DNA of 64,000 bases from the NCBI RefSeq assembly GCF_039969785.1, contig NZ_JBDVNC010000039.1, positions 43,044-107,043 of the forward strand, read 5' to 3'. Under the pieces are notes generated by a model. That model was not told the DNA's origin. It saw nothing but the letters and a program-made list of their open reading frames with translations, and ran no database searches. Both the position numbers and the translations under genes were made by a program. Shown in pieces: positions 1-8,978 of this stretch. How positions within the stretch are numbered: position 1 is the first letter of the stretch; every line of letters begins with the position of its first letter. The stretch comes from Shimia sp039969785 (GTDB taxonomy: Bacteria > Pseudomonadota > Alphaproteobacteria > Rhodobacterales > Rhodobacteraceae).

Positions 1-1232
1 CGCGCCAGTTGATCCGCATAGACTGTCGCGCTGGTCAACACCCGGCTCGCTTCGGCTACGTCGCGCTCGGCTAGAATTTTCGCGAGCCAGGGGTTGCGGA
101 CGCCGTGGTAATCCCGCTCCTCCGAGGCCACGCCGCCTTGGATGGCGATGTTCGCGAGGTTCTGCGCGGTGACTGTCTCCTCCTCCTCGGACGTCGGGTC
201 GGTGTAGCTGACGACGATTTGGTTGATCGTCTCGCCCCACAGTTGGGTCTTGACGTTCTGCGCCGAACTGTTGCTCGGGTCGAGGGTGAGCAGGTCGCTC
301 TGATCATAGTCGTCCCGGATCAGCTTGAGGGTCCACAACCCCGTGCGCGGGTGTTGGAACTGGACGGCTTTGATGTGGTCCAGAATCTCGCCGACGAAGT
401 TTTGCACTTCGTCCTGGTCCATGAATTTCATCGAAAGGCCGAAGTTCTCCGAGAGCAAAACGGCGGCGCACGACTCGTATGACTCTTTGTCCATCGCCGC
501 TTCCGGCTCGCCCTTACCCCAATCAGTGTTAGTCATAATCTCGTAGATCATCGCGGCGGGGTTCGCGTCGGGCAGTTTGGTCCGGTCCAAGGCCAGGCTC
601 AAACCCGCGTCTGGGTCGCCGAACGTTTCGGAAAGAAAGGCGGAGTAAAGCCCTGTTTCCGGGTCAATGACGCCCCCGGAGGTCCACTCGGAGTCTTCCT
701 CGGCTGCCGATTCTGTGGGGGTGAACGTAGCCTCGCCCTCGGCTGCCGTGAGGTATCCACCCGTCGTCTCGTTTACGCCCGTGATCGGCCAGACACGCGA
801 GTCAACACTCAAGCCCGCAGGCGTGCGCGTCACGGAAGACTTCATGGCCGGGAGGTACGGGTTGTTCGAAGTCCACTTGAACCCTTTACCGTCCACCAAG
901 CCTCGGAAAAAGACGTGGGCCAAGCCCCGATACCCCGGCGCTGTGGCCGTCGTGAGACCCAACATCGCGGCCAGCTTCTCGCCCATCGTCTGCGTGTAGC
1001 TGCCCAGGTAGAAGTCCGCGTAGCCGACCGGCCCGCCTTCCCCGTCATCGCCGCCAAACAGGTCTTTCTTGTCGATCCGCAGAGACTTCTGCGCCCCGAC
1101 CACGCCCGAAAACGCCGCCTTCTCTTTGATCACGATCTCGTTGAGCGAGTCCAACGGACCGTGGCAAACGCCGTAGTCGATGGACATCAGAAAGTCGTAG
1201 ATTGTCTCACTGCCGCCTTTACCGCCACCCAT
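1..1232 (-). CDS. Phage tail tip / host-specificity protein, J-like (partial)
   Basis: The frame is open from the ATG at 1232 to the left edge, giving about 410 residues of the N-terminal part of a large tail protein; the 3' end lies outside the window. The start MGGGKGGS, then CHGPLDSLNEI near residue 24 and LFGGDDGEGG near residue 58, match a family of phage J-like tail proteins that usually reach 800 or more residues. Such proteins sit at the tail tip, contact the host surface and form part of the DNA channel. The start has a good ribosome site (AGGAG) that overlaps the stop of the small gene just upstream. It is the last visible gene of the tail module. The family match is from recognition of these motifs; the host receptor cannot be inferred. 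Confidence 0.8.
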   Translation of the reverse strand, partial: MGGGKGGSETIYDFLMSIDYGVCHGPLDSLNEIVIKEKAAFSGVVGAQKSLRIDKKDLFGGDDGEGGPVGYADFYLGSYTQTMGEKLAAMLGLTTATAPGYRGLAHVFFRGLVDGKGFKWTSNNPYLPAMKSSVTRTPAGLSVDSRVWPITGVNETTGGYLTAAEGEATFTPTESAAEEDSEWTSGGVIDPETGLYSAFLSETFGDPDAGLSLALDRTKLPDANPAAMIYEIMTNTDWGKGEPEAAMDKESYESCAAVLLSENFGLSMKFMDQDEVQNFVGEILDHIKAVQFQHPRTGLWTLKLIRDDYDQSDLLTLDPSNSSAQNVKTQLWGETINQIVVSYTDPTSEEEETVTAQNLANIAIQGGVASEERDYHGVRNPWLAKILAERDVAEASRVLTSATVYADQLA

Positions 1233-1234
1233 GC

Positions 1235-1438
1235 TTAATTCTCCTCTGCAATTCTTTTGCGCGCGACCGCCAAGCTGCGGCGGACTGCCGGGTCCTCCAG
1301 CGGCTCCAGCACGTCAAACGGTAGGCCCTCTCGAACCAACATTTTGAAATCCAGGTTCAACTCGCGGCAGCGGCGGCGCGCACCGCTGACGCAATAGCCC
1401 GCCTGGCGGACATCCCCGATAGTCAGTCGTTCAGTCAT
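1235..1438 (-). CDS. Small phage tail-module protein, unknown function
   Basis: This encodes 67 residues with no signal peptide or membrane segment. It reads as a small helical protein with two Arg-rich stretches (ARRRCREL near 20, and the C-terminal VARKRIAEEN). Its start overlaps the stop of the upstream 80-residue gene by four bases (ATGA), and its stop lies two bases before the J-like tail tip start, so the three are very likely translationally coupled. Small proteins of this kind are common immediately before J-like genes in alphaproteobacterial siphophages, but I know no experimental role. A part in assembling the tail tip is inferred from position alone. Confidence 0.65.
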   Translation of the reverse strand: MTERLTIGDVRQAGYCVSGARRRCRELNLDFKMLVREGLPFDVLEPLEDPAVRRSLAVARKRIAEEN

Positions 1439-1677
1439 TTCTTGCCCTGCTTCTTATTGCGTTTGCTGATCGTCTTTTGCCCGTAGGCGAGAACGTTGAC
1501 ACCGGAGATTTCAATGGACCCGAACGGGACAGGGATGGGCCGCCCGGCTTCCGCCGTGGGGTTCTCTAAGTCCTCGACCGAAGGCGGCTTAGGGGCCTTC
1601 GTCTTCGGCATCAGAATATACCCGATGACCAGGGAGCCGAAGCCAACTAAAACGGCAGCAAAAAAGGGTAAGGGCAT
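1435..1677 (-). CDS. Small tail-module protein with an N-terminal membrane segment
   Basis: This encodes 80 residues. Residues about 4-23 (FFAAVLVGFGSLVIGYILM) form one hydrophobic helix, followed by a Pro/Lys-rich linker and then GRPIPVPFGSIEISG at about 46-60. That later segment resembles the IPVxYG stretch seen in tail-tip assembly proteins. The C terminus is strongly basic (KRNKKQGKK). It lies between the BR0599-family protein and the 67-residue gene, overlapping the latter by four bases. A membrane-type helix in a tail-tip cluster is unusual; it could be virion-buried, or act at the host membrane during assembly or DNA entry. Function is not established. Confidence 0.65.
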   Translation of the reverse strand: MPLPFFAAVLVGFGSLVIGYILMPKTKAPKPPSVEDLENPTAEAGRPIPVPFGSIEISGVNVLAYGQKTISKRNKKQGKK

Positions 1678-1686
1678 CAGTCGGTC

Positions 1687-2541
1687 CTAAGTGTGGTTAT
1701 TTTGATTGACGGGGTTGGTCAGGGGGATGAACGGTGTGCCGCCGTAGTTCAGGATGTTGCCATGCAGAGTCGTGCAGGCATCCATGCTCCGGGGGCAGCC
1801 CAGAATCGCGTCTACCGAGTCCCCGGCCTCCAACTCAGTCAACGTGGTGTCCACCGTGATCGAAGTGTCCGAAGCATTGACGATCTGGCGGGTTTCCGCG
1901 CCGGTATCGCCGTCCCACTCCAACAGACCGCCGATGAAATACGCCGGATGCTGCGCCCCGTTCCAACCCGAGGGAACCGTGACTTCGCGCCCCGACACGG
2001 CGTCCACGGTGGTCGCGAATGTCGCCAGTAGTTTGCTGGCGTTACAGCGGTCCCCGTAGAGAACCAGAGGGCACTCGCGCTGGTAGTTCCGGGTCAACGC
2101 CGGGCGAGCCATCCCGGCCCCCAAGCTGTCACAGGCCAGTGTCGTCTGGCTGTCTTTTCGTGTAGCCTCCAGGACGCGCCCGGACCAGACCAGGTTCACC
2201 TCTACGGGTTCGGACGTACCGGCGAGATCGCGGGCGTCGGGGATGTTGCCTTCGTAGATGCGGAGGAACACCACCCGGCGAGGCGCGCCACCCCTGAACA
2301 GAGTCGCGATCTCCGAACTAGCGGGCAACTCGACCTTGAGTTCCCCGGACTGCCCCCGCCCGCGCGACTGCACCGCGTCCCGGTCGATGGCGAGCGGTTC
2401 GTAGAGCAAGCCATCGACGGTGTGCGCCTGCTCTGCCGAAGTGTAGGCCAGGTAGTCCGACTCGTCGGACCCGAGATCAAAGCGGTAGAAGTCTACGGGG
2501 CGAGCGCCTGCGCGGCTGCCCCCAAAGGAAAAGCGGCTCAC
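1687..2541 (-). CDS. Phage BR0599-family tail protein (DUF2163-like)
   Basis: This is a 284-residue protein of the family named after Brucella BR0599, found in tail modules of alphaproteobacterial phages and at the matching place in gene transfer agents, where members form part of the distal tail hub. The family signature is clear in the second half: a segment with ECPLVLYGDRCNAS near residue 154, and near the C terminus GCPRSMDACTTLHGN with NYGGTPFIPLTNP. The paired cysteines of these motifs are all present. The start overlaps the end of the upstream 561-residue gene by four bases. The order tape measure, hub protein, BR0599, tip protein matches other tail clusters. Confidence 0.85.
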   Translation of the reverse strand: MSRFSFGGSRAGARPVDFYRFDLGSDESDYLAYTSAEQAHTVDGLLYEPLAIDRDAVQSRGRGQSGELKVELPASSEIATLFRGGAPRRVVFLRIYEGNIPDARDLAGTSEPVEVNLVWSGRVLEATRKDSQTTLACDSLGAGMARPALTRNYQRECPLVLYGDRCNASKLLATFATTVDAVSGREVTVPSGWNGAQHPAYFIGGLLEWDGDTGAETRQIVNASDTSITVDTTLTELEAGDSVDAILGCPRSMDACTTLHGNILNYGGTPFIPLTNPVNQNNHT

Positions 2542-4223
2542 AGTAGGACTCCTTTATCGGTTTCAGGTCCCCACGACGGGCTGACCACTTTGCAGTTGCT
2601 TGTGACCTCGGAGAACTGCGTTTTTTCGCTGACGTAGATGCGAAACCGGATGTGTCGGCAGCCCGCCGGGGTGCGAAACGGCTCCTGGGAAAGGGTGTGG
2701 ACTTCGTATGGGTCCCCCTGGGAGTGGTTGACCGTGTTGCTGTTTCCGCTCGACCCGTCGGGTGACGTAAGCTGGCCCTCAAATTCGTCCAGGAATTTGA
2801 CGTCGAGGATGTTCACGCTGGCGATGTGGTTGTCCCAATACGCCGGATCGAACACCATTTGGATTTCGGCTTCTGCCGTGACGAGGTTTGCGTCAACCGC
2901 TGCCGCCGGGATCAAGTCCAAGAGAACGTCAAACCCCGTGTAACTCCCGTCCGTCCAAGGCTGGGTAACGCCGCCGCCAACAGGATCGACAAGCGGAGAC
3001 TTGACCTCCTCCATCGGCCAATCCACCCAATCACAGGTCAGGACGCGGACCGGCAAGCTGATCTCGGCAGCGGTGTCCGACTGCCACGCAACCTCCAAGG
3101 TGTCCGTAGCGAACCGACAGAGCAGGCCCCACTGGAGTCGCACCGAGACATCCACGTCGCGTTTCCACTCCTCGCGGAGGGTCAGCACCGTGTCGCCGTC
3201 CTGATCGACTGCGTACCCGTCAACTCTGTTCATTTGGACCGCGCCGTCGGGCCAACGCGCAAAGATCGTCCGGTAAACCCGGCTATCCTCGTACAGGGCT
3301 AGGTCCTCGCCGAGCAGAACTAGCGTCGTTGTGCCGGTCAAGGCGTCCGCCGCCAAGTCCATGTCCGAGAGGTGCGAAGGCAGCCAGAAGGGACGTTGCT
3401 GCCCGCGCTGCCGGTAAAAGAAGCCCGCAAGGGCGTCAACGCTTTCTCGGGTCAGTTCCAGGAAGGCCAGGGTCTCCCGCACGTCCCTATCCGCCGGATG
3501 GGGCTGCACGTCGATGCGGCCTTGCCCGTGGTCCAGGACTTCGCGCAGGTCATCGACCTCGGAGCGGAGTCCTGAACGCCAGTCGGGCGACGTCAGGAGT
3601 ACGGGGTAGCCTTCGTGGTGGCCGTCGATGGTGTGCTGCGGCACGACATCGGGGCCGCTCGCCGGGTCAACTTCGAACGCCAGGCTCCCGCTACGGTGGG
3701 CCGCAACGGAACTCTGGGCGGTGTGTTTCTTGGGGAACCTAGCGACGTAGGCCAGGGACACCTTGACACCATCGGCGTAGTCGCCGGAGGTCGCGCCCGA
3801 CAAAGTGATCGCGCCGGGCGTCACGCTCAGAACGTCGATCACTTCTTCCGAGGTATCGTTCTCCAGGTAGACCTGCACCCCTCCGACTAGCCACCAGGGC
3901 GTGTCCCCGGCGAACAGCAACTCGGAAGCCCCCGCGCCATGCACTCCGTCTAGGCGAACATTGCGCCAGCGGATCGGGAGGTGGAAGGTCGAACCGGCAG
4001 GGAACCGGAGCGCGTCCGCCGCCGACCGCCGGGCGCGGTCGCCCACTGCGTCCGCGTGAAAATCCACCGCCATACGGGGAGTCTGGCGCAGGGCTGCGCG
4101 CTGCTCGGTGCCGTCTCGCGACGTTGAGATTACCGTGCGGAACTCGTGCGTCTCGGTGACAGGTTGCGACCAGTTGGGGCGCGCCGAGATGATGTCCTGG
4201 GTCCGGGTTTTAACACTCTGCAT
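2538..4223 (-). CDS. Phage distal tail / hub structural protein
   Basis: This 561-residue protein is encoded directly after the tape measure gene (three bases apart), the position held by distal tail proteins. The N-terminal third is beta-rich and includes RAALRQTPRMAVDF near 42-55 and a segment FYRQRGQQRPFWLPS near 268, a pattern typical of tail proteins that build a ring under the tube. The last roughly 120 residues (from about 440) read as a separate beta-rich domain, perhaps a carbohydrate- or surface-binding appendage; that is inference. No enzyme motif is visible. It is coupled to the BR0599 gene by a four-base overlap. Confidence 0.7.
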   Translation of the reverse strand: MQSVKTRTQDIISARPNWSQPVTETHEFRTVISTSRDGTEQRAALRQTPRMAVDFHADAVGDRARRSAADALRFPAGSTFHLPIRWRNVRLDGVHGAGASELLFAGDTPWWLVGGVQVYLENDTSEEVIDVLSVTPGAITLSGATSGDYADGVKVSLAYVARFPKKHTAQSSVAAHRSGSLAFEVDPASGPDVVPQHTIDGHHEGYPVLLTSPDWRSGLRSEVDDLREVLDHGQGRIDVQPHPADRDVRETLAFLELTRESVDALAGFFYRQRGQQRPFWLPSHLSDMDLAADALTGTTTLVLLGEDLALYEDSRVYRTIFARWPDGAVQMNRVDGYAVDQDGDTVLTLREEWKRDVDVSVRLQWGLLCRFATDTLEVAWQSDTAAEISLPVRVLTCDWVDWPMEEVKSPLVDPVGGGVTQPWTDGSYTGFDVLLDLIPAAAVDANLVTAEAEIQMVFDPAYWDNHIASVNILDVKFLDEFEGQLTSPDGSSGNSNTVNHSQGDPYEVHTLSQEPFRTPAGCRHIRFRIYVSEKTQFSEVTSNCKVVSPSWGPETDKGVLL

Positions 4224-4226
4224 AAT

Positions 4227-7200
4227 TCACCCCAAAGCCTGCTTCACTTCGTCATGGTTCGCGCGGATGAAATTCAGGATCACTTCCACGCCCCGGTCTG
4301 CCACCAGCGCTGCTTCCAAGAACCCGGCGGAGTCCATCGCGTTGACGATTTTGACCCCTGCCTTCTCCATGCCGCCTGTGCCGCCCTGCCCGACGCGCCC
4401 ACCGTTGAAGCGGTGGCGCGGGTCGGCCTCAGTCAGGATTTCCTCGTTCTTTTTCAGAACAGCGCCGACCTCATCCGGGGCGAACCCCGCGATCCCGCCA
4501 GTGTGGTAGCGCGCCGCGCCCGCAAAGGCCGCAGGGTCCACGACTCGAGTCTGGCTCGCGCCTCCGGCGACGCCGCCGCCGTGGAACAAGCCGTTGATGA
4601 GACCCGCCGCTTGGCCGCCTAGGCCCGTGCCGCCGAACATGCCGGAGATCGCGTTGAAAATGGCTTGGCGGATAATCATCTGCCCGATCTGGATCAAGAC
4701 CTCCGCAGCCATTTGGCGGAACTCCTCGCCGAACGCCTGGAGGACGTTTTCCCCGTCCGCGACACGTTGCGCGAAGCGGTCAATCGCCGCCGACGCAGTG
4801 TCCGCGAAAAAGTCGTTCATCTGTTGGCCGGTCGTGACCACCTGGGTTTCGATGTTCCGCAATTCCGTGCGGGCGAACTCCAGATTTTGCAGGGCCATCT
4901 CTGACCCCTCGCCGCCCAATGCCTTCCAGAAATCCAGCGCTTTCTGGATCGCCGAGTCCAAGCGCTCGTCAATCGCGGCCAACTCCTCTTGGGCGTTCGC
5001 TACACCCACAGAGTCCCCGTTCGATTTCAGTTGCTCGATGCGGTCCTGCACAAACCGGCGACGGTCCTGGAGCAGCCCGATCTGCTCCTCGATCTTGCGG
5101 GCTTCCTCCAGCTTCCGGTTCCGGTCCTCGTCAGCCGCTTGCTGGGCGAACTTGGCGCGCGTCGTGGCTTCGATGTCGCCGCGTTGCTCTTTGGTCAGTT
5201 CGGTGCCCGCCTTCTGGGCCGCCAACTCCGCTTCGCGCAGAGCCTTCGCCACTTCGCGGTCTTGGAGCGCTTTGTCCTGGATCGACAACTCGAAGTTTGA
5301 GTTTTCGATCTGCTCTTTCACCTTTTCGTTGAAATCGGAGGCAAGCTGGAGCCGCTTTTCTTCGGCCTTGACTGCTTCCTCTGCGCGCTTTGTGTCCGCT
5401 TCGATAGCGTTCTCTGCGCCTGCCGTTGAGGTGAATAGCGCGGCTTCCATGTTGCGGCGTTCACGGTTGACGCCGCCGTTGTGACCGCCGAGTGCCCGGA
5501 TGGCCTCGGCAACACCTTCGGGAACGCCTGACATCACGGCCTCGGCAACACCCGACAGGCTTTCGCCCGGGTCAAACGCGCCCGCGCCGTAGTTGTAAGA
5601 CAGCGAAGTCAGCGCCGCTTTTTGCTGCGCGTTCAACTGGTCAAACAGGTCGGGGCCAACGCCGCCCCGGGCTGCGGGCATGAACTCGGTGGTGATCCGG
5701 CGGAGCAGGTCACGGTTGGCATCCTCTGCCGACACGTACATTCCCTCGGCGATCTTTTTGATCGTGCCGTCAGCCAGCGTCACCGTGTCTGAGCCATAGC
5801 CCGCGCGGTAAGCGTTTACGTCCCAATACGGGGTGTTGCGGAACCCTTCACGCTGGCGGATAAATGCTGCGGACTCCTGGACGGCATCGGTGCCCGTGAA
5901 GCCCGAGACCGCGTTAGCGTAAACGCCCGCCGTGGCTTGGTCCCGGACCAATTCTGCCTTCGCCAGGGCCACCGCGCGCATAGCAGCGGGCAGCTTGTTC
6001 GCGGCCTCGACCGCTGCCTCGAAGTCCGCCGCAATTTTAGCGATAGAGTCAAACCGGTCCAATTCTTTCTTGAGCGACGGCACTTGGTCCGCCAGCTTAC
6101 GCATTGCTGCGGCGTAGGCGTCATAGGACTCCTTGCTGGCGTCCACCGCGTCCCGGCTCTCGTCGTGCGCGTCTTTCAAGCCGAGCAGGATTTCATCAGC
6201 CTCGGAGGCCGTACCGTTCATAAGGCGCAGGGCCGCTTCGGCCTCGGCAATCGAGTCCTCAATGTCTTTGCCGCCCTTAGCAACCCCGACCAACAGGTCT
6301 AGGAAACCGACCGGGAGAAGGTCGGGAGCGGCCTGTTTGAAGTCTTTGATCCGCTCCAGGTACTCGGACGCGCTGATTTCGGCCTCGTTAAACGCCTCGT
6401 CCGCGTCCAGGAGGTTCTGGATCAGCTTTCGCTGCTCGTTGTCCTTGGCGAAGTCCAGGATTTGCGCTCGCAATTCCGGTGCGGTGCCCTTCTGGGTGTT
6501 CAGCGTGTTCGCCAGGTCCTTGCGGTACTCGGAAAGCTGTTTCCGCAGGCGCACCAGTTGGGCCTCGACCTCGATCTCGGTCAGGTCCTCCAGCGAACCT
6601 TTCCAGTCGTCCGCGCCTTCCTTGGCCCGAAGATAAGCGCCTCGGATTTTCGACATCTGTTCTTCGTGCGCCCGCAGAGTCTTGTCGAGTTCCTGGGCCG
6701 CCTCGTCCACTCCGCCCATGCCGTCCAGGGCAAAGTACGAAAGAGCCGCAACCGCGATACCGATGGGGCCGCCGACCGAGGCTACGACCGCGCGGGCCGC
6801 CGTTGCAACGCTAAAGAACGCAGCCCGGAGACCGCGCAGAGACGCGCCCAACGCCGTGTTCGCCGTAACCGCTCTGAACGCCGCCGGGGACAGCGCGTAG
6901 AGGCTCGCGTTGAACCGCAGCATCGCCTGCCGGGACGCCTCAGTCGGTGCCGCCATGCGGGCGAAGTTACCGGCCAGGCCCGAGGCGACTTGCGCAGCCT
7001 TGATGGCGACGAAGGTTTTGAACGCGACGACGATCAAGTCGAGGTTGTCCACGATGCCGGGAAGCAGTTCGAAGATTTCGCCAAACGCAGCGCCCAAGGC
7101 CGTGAATAGCGCGATCCCGTCTTCGCTCTCTAGGAACCGCTCCAGCGACTCCAGCGCCGTCTCAAGACCGGCGATGAAGCCGGAGTTTGCCGCCGTCAGT

Positions 7201-8741
7201 TGGCGCTGGAACAAGAGGTCCTGGACCGAGCCGATCTTCGAGCGCGTGTTTTCCAGTGCCTCGGCCAACTGGTCGCCGAAGGTGTCTTCGAGACCTTGGC
7301 CGAGGGCCACCAGGGCGTCCTCCGCGCCGATTTGGCCGTTCTCGACGGCCTTGTAGAACTTGTCCAGTTCGTCCGTGCCGTAGCCCAGGGCTTGCGCTAC
7401 AAGGCCCACTGCGCCTGGAATCCTATCGCCGAGTTGCTGGCGCAGTTCCTCCATTTGCAGGGTTCCCTTACCGGCAATTTGGGAGAGCGCTGTCAAGGTG
7501 CCTTCGATCTGATCGTTCGACAGCTTCAAGACGCGCCCGGCTTCTGCCACTTGGCGAAACACAGTGCGCAGCTTAGAGGTCTCAATCCCGGCTTGCTGCC
7601 CGGAGATCAGAAATTTGGAGTAGCTATCCGCCAACACGCCGAACTGAATGTTCAACCGGTCGGCTTCCTGCCTCAGAAAGTCCATTTCCGCGCGAGTAAG
7701 GGCCGCGTCCTGGTTGAAGGCGGCCATGAGGCGGGTGTTCGCGGCCTGCACGGTGTCGAAAGACGTCAAGATCGAGTTGCCGGTGCGGAACACGCCGTAG
7801 AACCCGACGAAGGATGCCGTCAGGGACAGGACCTCACCGCGTAGACGCTGCATGAGCGAGAGCGCCCGGCGGGAGTCGCCGTAGAAAGACGACAGCGCAC
7901 GACGCATGTTCGTCATCTCGGCTGCGTTCTGGCGCAAGCCGGTGGCCGCGCGGCTCGCGGCAGGACCCATGAACGTCAGGTCTTGGATGACCTGGCGCAG
8001 GGGAACCTGGAACTGTTTAGCCCCGAGGATACTCTGCCGGAACGCTTGCGTGAGTTTTTGCTGTTCGGCGACAGTGAACTTGGTGGCCGCAGCCGCCGCG
8101 CGGTACTCGCGCGCCAACCGGGCCTGCTCGTCTGCCGATACACTGGCCGCTTGGTGCCGCTGGCGCTGTTGCAGTTGCGCCATCGCGACTGCCGCAGCCG
8201 AGGCCGCAGACTCCAGGCGGTTAAGATGCGAGGCGGAGTCCGCTAGGGCCTGCTCCTGTTTGGACAAGCCGGTGGACGTCCGGGCCACCTGACTCTGGAG
8301 GCTCTTGTACCCGCTCTCGGCGGCTTTCAGACGCTCCTTAAAACGGTCGTCCAACGCCGCGTCGTTACTGATTTTGAAGTTCTTGACGGCATTCGCCGCT
8401 GCCGCAAGTTGCGCCTGTAGCGCCTTGTAGGCCGCGCGGTTCTCGTTGATGTCGCGTTCCTGGCGGACCATAGCCGCACGGGCCGTGTCCACGGCACTCG
8501 CAACGCGCTTGTACGCGGTCTCGGCGTCGGCCCCGGCTTTCTTGGTCTGGTTTGCGATGGCAGCCGCGAACCCTTTGGCGTCCCCTTCGGCAGCCTTGAA
8601 GGTCCGCGATACGTCGGCAGAACCGGCGGCCACCCCTTTCTGGATGGCCGTCAGTTCTTCAAGCGCCGAGTTGACCGCGTAAAAGGCTTTGGTTGCGTCG
8701 TCCCGCGCCCGGATAATCAGATCGACGTTGCGCTCGGCCAT
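4227..8741 (-). CDS. Tail tape measure protein with embedded lysozyme-like domain
   Basis: At 1504 residues this is the longest gene of the window and sets tail length. Residues about 1-310 are Ala/Lys/Glu-rich coiled coil. Residues about 320-490 match the tape-measure N-terminal domain family (LNIQFGVLADSYSKFLISG, IAGKGTLQMEELRQQLGDRIPG). Hydrophobic helices lie at about 520-660. Around residues 955-1095 is a phage-lysozyme-like domain (REGFRNTPYWDVNAYRAGYG) with Glu965 and an Asp nine residues later, spaced like the T4 lysozyme Glu/Asp pair; the third position, Thr in T4, is not conserved. A second coiled coil follows, then a Gly-rich C terminus (FHGGGVAGG, ARYHTGGIAG) typical of lambda-like tape measures. 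The enzyme domain probably opens the cell wall during DNA entry. Confidence 0.92.
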   Translation of the reverse strand: MAERNVDLIIRARDDATKAFYAVNSALEELTAIQKGVAAGSADVSRTFKAAEGDAKGFAAAIANQTKKAGADAETAYKRVASAVDTARAAMVRQERDINENRAAYKALQAQLAAAANAVKNFKISNDAALDDRFKERLKAAESGYKSLQSQVARTSTGLSKQEQALADSASHLNRLESAASAAAVAMAQLQQRQRHQAASVSADEQARLAREYRAAAAATKFTVAEQQKLTQAFRQSILGAKQFQVPLRQVIQDLTFMGPAASRAATGLRQNAAEMTNMRRALSSFYGDSRRALSLMQRLRGEVLSLTASFVGFYGVFRTGNSILTSFDTVQAANTRLMAAFNQDAALTRAEMDFLRQEADRLNIQFGVLADSYSKFLISGQQAGIETSKLRTVFRQVAEAGRVLKLSNDQIEGTLTALSQIAGKGTLQMEELRQQLGDRIPGAVGLVAQALGYGTDELDKFYKAVENGQIGAEDALVALGQGLEDTFGDQLAEALENTRSKIGSVQDLLFQRQLTAANSGFIAGLETALESLERFLESEDGIALFTALGAAFGEIFELLPGIVDNLDLIVVAFKTFVAIKAAQVASGLAGNFARMAAPTEASRQAMLRFNASLYALSPAAFRAVTANTALGASLRGLRAAFFSVATAARAVVASVGGPIGIAVAALSYFALDGMGGVDEAAQELDKTLRAHEEQMSKIRGAYLRAKEGADDWKGSLEDLTEIEVEAQLVRLRKQLSEYRKDLANTLNTQKGTAPELRAQILDFAKDNEQRKLIQNLLDADEAFNEAEISASEYLERIKDFKQAAPDLLPVGFLDLLVGVAKGGKDIEDSIAEAEAALRLMNGTASEADEILLGLKDAHDESRDAVDASKESYDAYAAAMRKLADQVPSLKKELDRFDSIAKIAADFEAAVEAANKLPAAMRAVALAKAELVRDQATAGVYANAVSGFTGTDAVQESAAFIRQREGFRNTPYWDVNAYRAGYGSDTVTLADGTIKKIAEGMYVSAEDANRDLLRRITTEFMPAARGGVGPDLFDQLNAQQKAALTSLSYNYGAGAFDPGESLSGVAEAVMSGVPEGVAEAIRALGGHNGGVNRERRNMEAALFTSTAGAENAIEADTKRAEEAVKAEEKRLQLASDFNEKVKEQIENSNFELSIQDKALQDREVAKALREAELAAQKAGTELTKEQRGDIEATTRAKFAQQAADEDRNRKLEEARKIEEQIGLLQDRRRFVQDRIEQLKSNGDSVGVANAQEELAAIDERLDSAIQKALDFWKALGGEGSEMALQNLEFARTELRNIETQVVTTGQQMNDFFADTASAAIDRFAQRVADGENVLQAFGEEFRQMAAEVLIQIGQMIIRQAIFNAISGMFGGTGLGGQAAGLINGLFHGGGVAGGASQTRVVDPAAFAGAARYHTGGIAGFAPDEVGAVLKKNEEILTEADPRHRFNGGRVGQGGTGGMEKAGVKIVNAMDSAGFLEAALVADRGVEVILNFIRANHDEVKQALG

Positions 8742-8742
8742 C

Positions 8743-8937
8743 TTAGGTCTCCGTAAGTTGGCGGATGCGTTTTTGGAACGCTTTGTCCGCCTTTTCGGAA
8801 AGCACGCCGGAGACCGCCATCTGTGTCAGGATCGCCTCAGTGGCGTACCCTCGGTTCAGACGCTCGGTCACAAGCAATGCCTCCGTCCACAACATCGGCA
8901 CGGGATAGTGCCTTGCCTCGGGGTGGCCGTGGGCCAA
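8743..8937 (-). CDS. Tail assembly chaperone, downstream (gpT-like) part
   Basis: Read from a TTG at 8937 this gives 64 residues, but the same frame stays open well upstream into the 3' end of the preceding chaperone gene, and protein-like sequence (KPVSLDDWVAGLRRQVSLLL) continues from about 8990. The frame is -1 relative to the upstream gene. This is the layout of lambda gpG/gpGT, where a -1 ribosomal slip makes a fusion needed for tail assembly. GGAGG lies 15 bases before the TTG, rather far for normal initiation, which favours the frameshift model. It lies one base before the tape measure gene, the classic place for this pair. Confidence 0.7.
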   Translation of the reverse strand: MAHGHPEARHYPVPMLWTEALLVTERLNRGYATEAILTQMAVSGVLSEKADKAFQKRIRQLTET

Positions 8938-8978
8938 CAGAAGCGAAACTTGCCTCCGAAGGCCCGCAACCCAATCGT

